From positions 1,674,001 through 1,738,000 of the forward strand of contig NZ_JAUSXT010000001.1 in NCBI RefSeq assembly GCF_030816235.1: a DNA stretch of 64,000 nt, given 5' to 3'. The position numbers and the translations under genes were made by a program. The notes beneath the pieces were generated by a model. The model saw nothing but the letters and a program-made list of their open reading frames with translations, searched no databases and was not told the origin of the DNA. The DNA is from Microbacterium sp. W4I4 (GTDB lineage Bacteria; Actinomycetota; Actinomycetes; Actinomycetales; Microbacteriaceae). Of this stretch, positions 51,229-58,876 are shown one piece after another; position 1 is the first letter of the stretch; each line of letters starts with the position of its first letter.

Positions 51229-53930
51229 CTCGACAACCGATCGCTCTGTCCTGCAAGCGGCCACGCGAATGTCCATTCCCCCGACCCCACTGCATGGATG
51301 GTCCTATCCGGCAGTGTCACCGTGGCTCGGGAGCCGGTCGGAACCGTCACGACGACTCGACCGCCCATCTCGGAGACGTCCCACCGGATCGATGCCGATC
51401 CATACGGCGTCTCCACCGACGACTCGACGAACGTCAGGCCCCCGCCGACAACTGGTCTGAAGCCGATGTGTTCGTACCCGGGAGCAAGCGGCGTGATTCC
51501 TGCGAGCTGTTCGCGCATCCATCCGGCGACGGATCCCAATGCATAGTGGTTGTGGCTTTCCCTGGCCCTGCCGTGCTCGTCGTACCCCTCCCAGGTCTCC
51601 CAGATCGTGGTCGCGCCCTGCTTCACTGCGAACAGCCACGAAGGAGCAGTGTCCTGCAGAAGCAGCCGGAATGCGACATCCTCGTGTCCGGTATCCACCA
51701 GTGCGGACAGCAGCATGGGCGTGCTCAGGAATCCAGTACCCAAGTGCATTCCCGCGCCTTCGATGAGCTCGATCAATCGAGTGGACGCATTCTGCCGTTC
51801 ATCCGCGCTGAGGAGATCGAAGGCGATGGCTCGCACGTAGTCGTCCTGCAGGTCTCGGCCGATGCGTCGACCCTCGTCTCGGACGAATGCCGCGCGCCAC
51901 GCCTGCCTGACCGAGTTCGCGAGTGCTCGGTAACGGGCAGCGTCCCCGCTGTGGCCGAGCACTTCTGCGGCGTTCGAGAGCAGCCGGGCGGAATGCTCGA
52001 AGTATGCGGTCGCCAGCCCCGCTCCATGCAGCACACCATCGAAGAAGCTCCATGGAACGTGCTCTCCCGGGCGCAGCCACTCGCCCCAGTGGAAGCCACT
52101 GTCGAGAATGTACCGCTCGGCCTTGCCGACACGCGAAGAGAACCAGCGCTGAAAGCCGCGTCGACGCGCGGACCGCTCCAAACGGTCCACCCATTTGCGC
52201 ATGCTGTCGTACTGAGTGCTCAGCACGTCTTCGTCACCGTAGTAGCGGTAGATGTCCCAGGGCATCAGGACAGCGGCGTCACCCCAGCCGACGGAATTTC
52301 CCAGGAAGTCGCCGAGAAGGCGCGCAAAGAAACCCGCATTTCCGGATCGTTCGCTCGGTATCCACGGGGAGACGTTGCCGTTGTCCTTCTGTTCCACAGC
52401 GAGGTTGCGCAGATACCGTTTGAGAAATGCTCGGCTATCCACCATCCCCGTCGCTGTGGGGGTGAAGACCTGGATGTCGCCGGTCCAGCCGGAACGCTCG
52501 CGTGTCGGGCAATCGGTGGGCGTGTCTGTGAAGTTGGACCGAGTGCTCCAGTGGACGTTGTGCCACAGCTGCGTGAGGCGGCTGTCGGATGCCGAGAAGG
52601 ATCCAGCTGTCGGAAGGTCCGACGAAAGCGCGATGCCTTCGACGTCGTCGGGGGCAAGGTCTTCGGAGAGCCCTTCGATCTCCACGTACCGGAAGCCGTG
52701 AATGGTGAACCAGGGCCGCCACCACTGCTCCGATCCGTCCAGGATCACCTGATCGCGCTGGTACCAGGGCTTCTTCGGGTTCTGAATGATCCAGTCGGTG
52801 TCGAGTTCGCCATCCGACGTCAGCACTTCGCTGAAGGTCAGTCTGACCGTCGTGCCGGCCTCGCCCGCGAGCCGGATCCGGAGCACGCCGGCCAGGTTCT
52901 GACCCAGATCGACCAATTGCCTGCCGGCCGGCGAGCGCCATGTCTTCGGAGCGAAGGAGCGAATCCGTGTGACCCGAGGAACTTCCTCCGCGATGAGTCG
53001 ACGAGCATGGGGCGGGAGCAAGTCCACCGGCGCGAAGCGACCTGGCACCGCATCGTCGGCGAGCCAGTCACTATCGGGAACTCGAAGATCCACCGTCTCC
53101 CCCAGCTTGGGATCGCTCTCGATGATTCGGCCCGGGCCTGCCGCCCAGGACTCATCCGTGGCCCAGTGCACTGTGGTTCCGTCGGCGAGCTCGAGTTCCA
53201 GTTGCAGGAATCCGGCCAGACGGTCTCCGTACACTTCACGTCGATCGAAGAAGCTCACCTGACCGCGAAAGCGGCCATCGGCCACAGCCATGGCCACGAC
53301 GTTCGTCCCAGCCCGGAGGCGGTCGGTGACGTCGTAGACCTGATACTCGACGGTCTCGTTGTAGGGCGTGTATCGCGGTACGAGCGCCGGTCCGGTCAGG
53401 TCAGCGCCGTTGACGAAGAGGCGGTACCAACCGAGCGCGCTCGCGTACGCACGGCCGCGGACGACGGGCGCGGAAAGCTCCAGTTCGCCCCGCAGATATA
53501 TCGGCGCTGTCGTCGATACTGAGTCTCTCCGGGCCGTGATCCACTGGGCGTGCCATCCGTCGGATCCAAAGATGCCGGTTTCGAAGCTCGCCGACTCGCT
53601 CCACCCACCGCTGCGATTGTCTTGATCCCAGACGCGCACCCGCCACCAATACCGGGTGGAGGACGAAAGCGGAGCACCCGAATATCTGAGACCGAACGGG
53701 CGGGATCCTGCTACCGGACCGGTGTCCCACAGGACGGCGTCACCGAAGTCGTCGCGCAGTGCCACTTGCACTTGGAACGCCGTCTGCAGCAGATCTCTGC
53801 CGTCACCCACGAGATGCCAGGTCAATTCGGGATGGGCATCTCCGATCCCCAATGGCTCCGGGAAGTCGTTGGTGCGCAAGTTGGTCGCGCTCAGGGCAGC
53901 TGCGGGCTTCACGGGAGTTGTCCTTCTCAT
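51225..53930 (-). CDS. GH78 alpha-L-rhamnosidase
   Basis: A 901-residue enzyme, no signal peptide. N-terminal Bac_rhamnosid_N-type beta domains (LGIGDAHPELTWHL, STRYWWRVRVWDQDN, AYASALGWYRLFVNG) are followed by the (alpha/alpha)6 barrel. In TPTDCPTRERSGWTGD, Glu478 is the likely general acid, and in GATTIWETWEGYDE, Glu778 the likely base, by analogy with the two glutamates known in SaRha78A. A C-terminal beta domain ends it. It releases terminal L-rhamnose from flavonoid glycosides or oligosaccharides. Middle gene of an operon with two esterases; 17 bases after the first. Confidence 0.93.
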   Translation of the reverse strand: MRRTTPVKPAAALSATNLRTNDFPEPLGIGDAHPELTWHLVGDGRDLLQTAFQVQVALRDDFGDAVLWDTGPVAGSRPFGLRYSGAPLSSSTRYWWRVRVWDQDNRSGGWSESASFETGIFGSDGWHAQWITARRDSVSTTAPIYLRGELELSAPVVRGRAYASALGWYRLFVNGADLTGPALVPRYTPYNETVEYQVYDVTDRLRAGTNVVAMAVADGRFRGQVSFFDRREVYGDRLAGFLQLELELADGTTVHWATDESWAAGPGRIIESDPKLGETVDLRVPDSDWLADDAVPGRFAPVDLLPPHARRLIAEEVPRVTRIRSFAPKTWRSPAGRQLVDLGQNLAGVLRIRLAGEAGTTVRLTFSEVLTSDGELDTDWIIQNPKKPWYQRDQVILDGSEQWWRPWFTIHGFRYVEIEGLSEDLAPDDVEGIALSSDLPTAGSFSASDSRLTQLWHNVHWSTRSNFTDTPTDCPTRERSGWTGDIQVFTPTATGMVDSRAFLKRYLRNLAVEQKDNGNVSPWIPSERSGNAGFFARLLGDFLGNSVGWGDAAVLMPWDIYRYYGDEDVLSTQYDSMRKWVDRLERSARRRGFQRWFSSRVGKAERYILDSGFHWGEWLRPGEHVPWSFFDGVLHGAGLATAYFEHSARLLSNAAEVLGHSGDAARYRALANSVRQAWRAAFVRDEGRRIGRDLQDDYVRAIAFDLLSADERQNASTRLIELIEGAGMHLGTGFLSTPMLLSALVDTGHEDVAFRLLLQDTAPSWLFAVKQGATTIWETWEGYDEHGRARESHNHYALGSVAGWMREQLAGITPLAPGYEHIGFRPVVGGGLTFVESSVETPYGSASIRWDVSEMGGRVVVTVPTGSRATVTLPDRTIHAVGSGEWTFAWPLAGQSDRLSR

Positions 53931-53947
53931 GCTCTGCTGATGCGGGG

Positions 53948-54859
53948 TCAGTGGCGAGGTGGCAGCGCGTCGTTGATGATGGCGCGGGCGCGGGCGTTGC
54001 ACTGCCGGCTTGCGGCGAACGGGACCGCGTTGAAACCGTGCGGGGCACCGGGGAAGATGTCCAGCTGCACGTCGATGCCGTCCGCCCTCATCCTGGCTTC
54101 GATCCGGCGTGCGTCGTCGAGGATGAGGTCGCGGGATCCGACCGGCATGTAGGTCTTCGGGAAGCCGCGGAAGGATCCGAACAACGGAGAGACTGCGGGG
54201 TCCTGAAGATCGCGGTCGCTGGCGTACCAGCGTGCGGACAGCGCCACTTCGGAGCGCACCAGGATGTCGCGGCCGTTGTTGGCGGTTGAGGATCGACCGC
54301 TGAGCGACAGGTCGCCCCAGGGGAACACGGCGACCAGGGCGGTGACCATTGGAAGGCCCGCCGCCACGACAGCCTGCAGGACGGTGAGCGCAAGTCCGCC
54401 GCCCGCGGAGTCGCCGGTGATGGCCATCCGATCGGCGCCGACGGTCTTGAGCAGAGCGCGGTAGACGGTCAGCGCATCGTCCAGGGCTGCAGGGTAGGGA
54501 TGCTCGGGGGCCAGGCGGTAGTCGACGCTGACCACGTCCGGTCCGCCCTTCGTCGCGAACGGGATGGACAGCGCTCCGGGGTCGCCGAGCACATATGCTC
54601 CCCCGTGGAAGGCGAGCACCGTTCCACGGTCGCCGCGGCCGGAGGAGAAGCGGATGACGGGGATGCCGTCGATGTGCTCCTCTGTTCGCTTCACATCGCG
54701 TGGCAGCCGGAACCTCCCCGTGATCCGCAGGTTGTGCCGGCGGGCCGCCTGCAGATCGAATGGCTGACCCTCCCGACGGCGCGCGTTCATCGCCAGGAAG
54801 CCGGTCAGCGCCGTGCCGACCAGACCCACACGCTTCGGTTCGCTGGTGAAATCGATCAT
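53948..54859 (-). CDS. Alpha/beta-hydrolase (HSL-type esterase), first gene of rhamnosidase operon
   Basis: A 303-residue esterase: VLAFHGGAYVLGDPG, SVDYRLAPEHPYPAALDDAL, MAITGDSAGGGLALTVLQA, MPVGSRDLILDDARRIEARM and GAPHGFNAVPF give the complete HSL-family order and triad. GAGGGG precedes the ATG. The LacI-type palindrome ACTGATTCGAATCAGT lies 36 bases upstream, so this operon is probably under the LacI at 63371. Likely job: removal of acyl groups before rhamnosidase action; not proven by sequence. Confidence 0.92.
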   Translation of the reverse strand: MIDFTSEPKRVGLVGTALTGFLAMNARRREGQPFDLQAARRHNLRITGRFRLPRDVKRTEEHIDGIPVIRFSSGRGDRGTVLAFHGGAYVLGDPGALSIPFATKGGPDVVSVDYRLAPEHPYPAALDDALTVYRALLKTVGADRMAITGDSAGGGLALTVLQAVVAAGLPMVTALVAVFPWGDLSLSGRSSTANNGRDILVRSEVALSARWYASDRDLQDPAVSPLFGSFRGFPKTYMPVGSRDLILDDARRIEARMRADGIDVQLDIFPGAPHGFNAVPFAASRQCNARARAIINDALPPRH

Positions 54860-54894
54860 CTTCGTGTCCCCTCGTCGACCGCGCCATCAATCCC

Positions 54895-54910
54895 ACTGAT
54901 TCGAATCAGT
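54895..54910. promoter_or_regulatory. LacI-type operator, copy 1
   Basis: ACTGATT-CG-AATCAGT, a perfect 16-bp palindrome with the central CG typical of LacI-family sites, upstream of the esterase-rhamnosidase-esterase operon. The same sequence recurs at 63464-63479. Confidence 0.85.
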
Positions 54911-54979
54911 ACGGTAGCACGGCACTGCCAGAAGGACCGCTCCTCCGACTCACACGATTCTGTTGATCCCGGGCGCCGC

Positions 54980-55585
54980 TTACGGAGCCCCCACGACCAC
55001 ATCATCTCGGCGAGTCAGCACTCGCATGGCGCGATCCAAGGCATTTGCAATATCGAACGTTGGGGCTATCAGCCATTGCGCCTGCAAACCGTCCCACATT
55101 GCGATGATCTGCCGACCGACTTCAGTCGGGTCGAGAGCGGGGTCGGCGAGCCCGCGAGCCTGCCGCAGCTTCACCTCGTTCGCGTAGGAGTCGATGATCG
55201 CCGCATAGCGACGAACGAAGAACGTGTGTGCGGGGTGCTCCGGGTCGCTCGCCTCGGCCGCCATCGCGACGTAGAGCCGCACTGTGTTCTGTCGTTCAAC
55301 TCCCGCCTTGGCGAGCGTGCCGGCCAGCTCGTAATGCGCCAACCCGGCGGTGCGCTCGCGCTCGCGATCGTCATGCGCCTTCAGTGCGGCTGCGAGCAGA
55401 TGCTCTTTGCTCGGAAAGTGATAGAGAACTGTCGCCTCGCTCATGCCGGCCCGCTCGGCCACCTCTGCGGAAGTCACGGCTCGGTGACCGAACTCCTCGA
55501 CCAGATCCAGTACGACGCCGGCAACTGCATCTCGTCTTGCCTTGCTCTTGGCGTAAGGGCCGCGGGGGCCGGTGGGGCGTGCCAT
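54980..55585 (-). CDS. TetR-family regulator beside the sugar ABC operon
   Basis: A 201-residue regulator: RRDAVAGVVLDLVEEFGHRAVTSAEVAERAGMSEATVLYHFPSKEHLLAAAL is the DNA-binding domain; the C-domain with FFVRRYAAIIDSYANEVKLRQARG and MWDGLQAQW matches the TetR at 45906. TATAGT lies six bases before ATG 55585, so the transcript is probably leaderless; the frame reaches 55609 but that would pass through the -10. It is divergent from the sugar ABC transporter, its probable target. Confidence 0.9.
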   Translation of the reverse strand: MARPTGPRGPYAKSKARRDAVAGVVLDLVEEFGHRAVTSAEVAERAGMSEATVLYHFPSKEHLLAAALKAHDDRERERTAGLAHYELAGTLAKAGVERQNTVRLYVAMAAEASDPEHPAHTFFVRRYAAIIDSYANEVKLRQARGLADPALDPTEVGRQIIAMWDGLQAQWLIAPTFDIANALDRAMRVLTRRDDVVVGAP

Positions 55586-55616
55586 GTGGCGACTATAACA
55601 CTCAGGCAACGATGCG

Positions 55617-55703
55617 AAACTTGTGCAGTTACTAGGATTGACGTCCAGCGGTGTGCAGGGATAGCCTCTGACTATGCCAAACTTAGTAGTTACTTAGGTT
55701 TGA
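55617..55703. repeat. Imperfect 25-bp direct repeats in the TetR-ABC space
   Basis: AAACTTGTGCAGTTACTAGG (from 55617) and AAACTTAGTAGTTACTTAGG (from 55679) share AAACTT, AGTTACT and AGG followed by an ATTGA/TTTGA end, 62 bases apart. They bracket the promoter region of two divergent units. The second copy also forms part of a CCAAAC...GTTTG dyad. Confidence 0.55.
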
Positions 55704-55761
55704 AACGATCAAATAGGCATAGCGGTCTCCCAGCCGCATCTTCTGTTGCAAAGGAGCAAAG

Positions 55762-57066
55762 ATGAACTCTCGTCCGCTTATCGGTGCAATGGCCATTCTG
55801 GCCGTCGCCGCACTGACCACCGCGTGCAGCCCGGGCGGTGGAGGCTCTGGGTCGGAGTCGGGCTCGACCTCTGGCCAGACCCTCACCGTCTGGTACAACT
55901 CAGCTGACAGTGAGGCACAGCTCGCCGTTTACGAACGATACGAGGAGGAATCCGGCAACACGCTGAACCTCGTCGCAATCCCGGCGGACGGATTCGAGAA
56001 CCAGGTGACCACCAAGTGGGCCACCGGCGACCGCCCCGACATCCTCAGATATCACTCGACGTCCTTGTTCTTGGCGCTGAATCCTGCCAAGAATCTTCAG
56101 GATCTCTCAGACCAGGCCTTCGCCTCGCACTCAGGCGAGGTGTACAAGAGCGGAGCCGCATCCTACGACGGCAAGACCTACGGCGCAGTGACCACTCTTC
56201 CTACCCAGTTCGGCATCTACTACAACAAGGATGTGCTTGCGAAGGCCGGCGTCGAGGCGCCTCAGACGTTCGAAGACATTGAGGCTGCGTGCGTCGCGAT
56301 TCGCGACGCTCTCCCCGACGTCACCCCGTTGTGGGAGTCGGGCGGGTCGTCCTGGCCGACTCAGATCCTGCCGCTGATGTACCTCGCCGACGCCAACAAG
56401 GGCAACGCGTACGCGGATGATCTGCTCAGCCAGGACGAGTCGCTCGCCGATCCGGACGGTCCGCTGGTCGCGGCCATCGCCGAATACGACAAGCTGCGGG
56501 AAGATGGCTGCTTCAACTCGGACATCACGACTGCAAAGTTCGAGGATTCGGTGCGTGCTGTCGCGGACGGAACCGCCGCGATGGTCGCCCTGCACAGTGC
56601 CGTCCTGCCGATGTTCAACGAGGCGTTGGGTGGCGCCGCCACCACCGACGCCAAGATCGGATGGGCAAACCCCTCCACTGAGGACAGCGTGTCCGTGTGG
56701 TCTCCGCCGATGGCGACCTACGCTCCGAAAACGGGCGATGCCGATCGTGAGGCCGCAGCTTTGGACTTCATCGATTACCTCACGGGCGACGGCTACCAGC
56801 AGTTCATCGATGAGGCGGCCCTCTTCCCGATCATCGAAGGCGCCAAGGACCCTGCCGGAGCACAGGAGCTGATGATCACGATCAAGGACGCCTACCTCGC
56901 TTCGGCGTCGCCCGCGTTCAACTCCAACCTGGTCGGGTTCAACGCGACGTTCGACAAGACCATGGGCCAGGTCATCGCCGGCCAGCTCGATCCCGAAGGT
57001 GCCGGTGAACTCAGCCAGCAGCAACTGGAGCAGGGTGCACAGACTGCCGGCTTGCCAGGCTGGTGA
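55762..57066 (+). CDS. Sugar ABC transporter, substrate-binding lipoprotein
   Basis: A 434-residue extracytoplasmic solute-binding protein (family 1). Signal peptide with lipobox LTTAC, lipidated Cys22, then a Gly/Ser-rich linker. LTVWYNSADSEAQLAVYERYEEESG, YGAVTTLPTQFGIYYNKDVLAKAGVEAPQTFEDIE and the C-terminal AALDFIDYLTGDGYQQFIDEAALFP are typical of oligosaccharide-binding members. AAAGGAG upstream. It starts a four-gene operon with two permeases and a GH78 rhamnosidase, so rhamnosyl-oligosaccharides or glycosides are likely ligands. Confidence 0.94.
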   Translation: MNSRPLIGAMAILAVAALTTACSPGGGGSGSESGSTSGQTLTVWYNSADSEAQLAVYERYEEESGNTLNLVAIPADGFENQVTTKWATGDRPDILRYHSTSLFLALNPAKNLQDLSDQAFASHSGEVYKSGAASYDGKTYGAVTTLPTQFGIYYNKDVLAKAGVEAPQTFEDIEAACVAIRDALPDVTPLWESGGSSWPTQILPLMYLADANKGNAYADDLLSQDESLADPDGPLVAAIAEYDKLREDGCFNSDITTAKFEDSVRAVADGTAAMVALHSAVLPMFNEALGGAATTDAKIGWANPSTEDSVSVWSPPMATYAPKTGDADREAAALDFIDYLTGDGYQQFIDEAALFPIIEGAKDPAGAQELMITIKDAYLASASPAFNSNLVGFNATFDKTMGQVIAGQLDPEGAGELSQQQLEQGAQTAGLPGW

Positions 57067-58037
57067 GCGAGCGCTTCATGTCGACATCAACCGCTACCAG
57101 CGGCACTGCCGCGAAGCGCGGCGGGTCATCCGCCGGGGGTGCGTCATCGACGCATCCCCGGCGGGGCCGGCGCTTCCTCAACCGCCACGCGTGGTGGCCG
57201 TATGCTCTTCCGGGTGTGGGCCTGGTGGTCGTCTTCTTCCTCGTTCCATTCCTCCTGAACCTGCGGTTCTCGTTCACGAACTGGTCGAGTTTCACGGACG
57301 TCATCACCTGGAACGGACTGCGCAACTTCGAAACGCTCATCGACCAGAACATCTTCTGGCCGTCCGTGCAGGTCACCCTCATCTACGCTGTGACGGCCAT
57401 GGTCGTGCAGAACGTGGTGAGCCTTCCCCTTGCCTACGCACTGCGGGACACGAACGGGATCAACTCGTTCTTCCGGTCGTTGTTCTTCCTTCCGGTCCTG
57501 ATCGCTCCGGTCGCGGCCGGATACATCTTCTCCGCGTTGCTCAGCCCAGCCGGGCCCTTGAACGCGGCAGTGGCGGCAGCCATCCCCGGGTTCGATTTCG
57601 CGTGGCTCGGGGAGACGTCGACGGCGATCTTCATCGTCGCCGCCGTAGACGCGTGGAAGTGGAGCGGCGTCATCACCCTGGTCTACATCGCCGGCCTCAA
57701 CGCCATTCCCCAGAGCTTCATCGAAGCCGCACGAATCGATGGGGCCAACCGTCTGCGGGTCTTCCGCAGTATTGAACTGCCATTGCTGGCCCCTGCCGTG
57801 ACGTTCAACGTCGTGGTCACACTCCTCGGTGCCATCAGCGCCTTCGACATCGTCGTATCCGCGACCGGCGGTGGACCGGGCAACTCGACCACCGTTCTGA
57901 ACCTCGCGATGTTCCGCCAGTGGGGGGCAGGGTTCTTCGGCACCGCCAGCGCATTGAGCTTGACAGTGGCCGTGCTGGTCATCGTCATTGCACTGCCGCT
58001 GGTGTCGTTCCTTCGCAAGCGAGAGGTGGAGATGTGA
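57063..58037 (+). CDS. Sugar ABC transporter permease, MalF/UgpA type
   Basis: A 324-residue permease with six helices after a 50-residue Ser/Thr- and Arg-rich N-terminus. YALPGVGLVVVFFLVPFLLNLRFSFTNW is helix 1, and EAARIDGANRLRVFRSIELPLLAP the EAA loop that contacts the ATPase. GTG 57063 overlaps the preceding stop (GTGA); ATG 57078 is an alternative. No ATPase gene lies in the operon, so a shared MsiK-like ATPase elsewhere is expected. Confidence 0.93.
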   Translation: MSERFMSTSTATSGTAAKRGGSSAGGASSTHPRRGRRFLNRHAWWPYALPGVGLVVVFFLVPFLLNLRFSFTNWSSFTDVITWNGLRNFETLIDQNIFWPSVQVTLIYAVTAMVVQNVVSLPLAYALRDTNGINSFFRSLFFLPVLIAPVAAGYIFSALLSPAGPLNAAVAAAIPGFDFAWLGETSTAIFIVAAVDAWKWSGVITLVYIAGLNAIPQSFIEAARIDGANRLRVFRSIELPLLAPAVTFNVVVTLLGAISAFDIVVSATGGGPGNSTTVLNLAMFRQWGAGFFGTASALSLTVAVLVIVIALPLVSFLRKREVEM

Positions 58038-58876
58038 GCAAGCACCCGACGACGGGGAAGACCGTCAAGTACATCGTCCTGGGGCTATTCGCACTCCCGT
58101 GGGTGGTCATCCCGATGTGGATGCTCCTCGTGAACTCGTTCAAGCCCCTCAACGAGGCGACGCAGCTGAAACTGACGTTGCCCGAGAAATGGGCATTCCT
58201 CGAGAACTACGCCTACGTCATCGAAAAGGGCAACTATGCGACCGGGCTGACGAACTCCCTGGTCATCGTCGTCCCGACGATGGCCGCCGTCGTGCTGCTC
58301 GGGGCGTTGACAGCCTGGGCGTTCGCACGCTCGAAGTCCATGACGATGAAAGTCGCCTACAACGTGACGGTGCTCTCCATACTGCTGCCGCCCGCGTTGC
58401 TGCCGACGATCTTCCTTCTGGAGAACATCGGCCTGGGCGGGACCACCGCAGGGTACATCCTGGTCACCATCGCCACACGACTGGGGATCATGGTCTTCCT
58501 CGCAACCGGATTCCTGCGGGCCTTTCCCCAAGACCTGGAAGAGGCGGCACAGATCGACGGTGCCTCGCGGCTCGGCACCTTCTGGCACGTCGTGCTTCCC
58601 CTTCTGTCTCCCGTGCTGTTCGTGGGCTCCATCCTTCTCGTGATCGGGGTGTGGAACGAGTTCTTCTTCGCTTCCTTCCTGCTCCCCACCGAAGGTCAAG
58701 CCACACTTCCGCTGGCGCTTTTCCGGTTCTCTGTCGCGTCCGCCGAATTCGCGTCAATGCGCTGGAACCTGATCTTCGCGCACGTCGTACTCACCTCCAT
58801 TCCGCTGATCCTGGTCTACTTGATCGTGCAGAAGAAGGTGCTCTCCGGCCTCACCGAAGGTGCGATCAAAGGATGA
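58034..58876 (+). CDS. Sugar ABC transporter permease, MalG/UgpE type
   Basis: A 280-residue permease. LFALPWVVIPMWMLLVNSFKPLNEAT is the N-terminal helix and loop, EEAAQIDGASRLGTFWHVVLPLLSP the EAA motif, and IPLILVYLIVQKKVLSGLTEGAIKG the usual MalG-type C-terminus. The GTG start overlaps the MalF-type stop (GTGA) with GAGGTGGAG before it; the gene ends in an ATGA overlap with the GH78 start. It forms the membrane pore with the preceding permease. Confidence 0.94.
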   Translation: MSKHPTTGKTVKYIVLGLFALPWVVIPMWMLLVNSFKPLNEATQLKLTLPEKWAFLENYAYVIEKGNYATGLTNSLVIVVPTMAAVVLLGALTAWAFARSKSMTMKVAYNVTVLSILLPPALLPTIFLLENIGLGGTTAGYILVTIATRLGIMVFLATGFLRAFPQDLEEAAQIDGASRLGTFWHVVLPLLSPVLFVGSILLVIGVWNEFFFASFLLPTEGQATLPLALFRFSVASAEFASMRWNLIFAHVVLTSIPLILVYLIVQKKVLSGLTEGAIKG

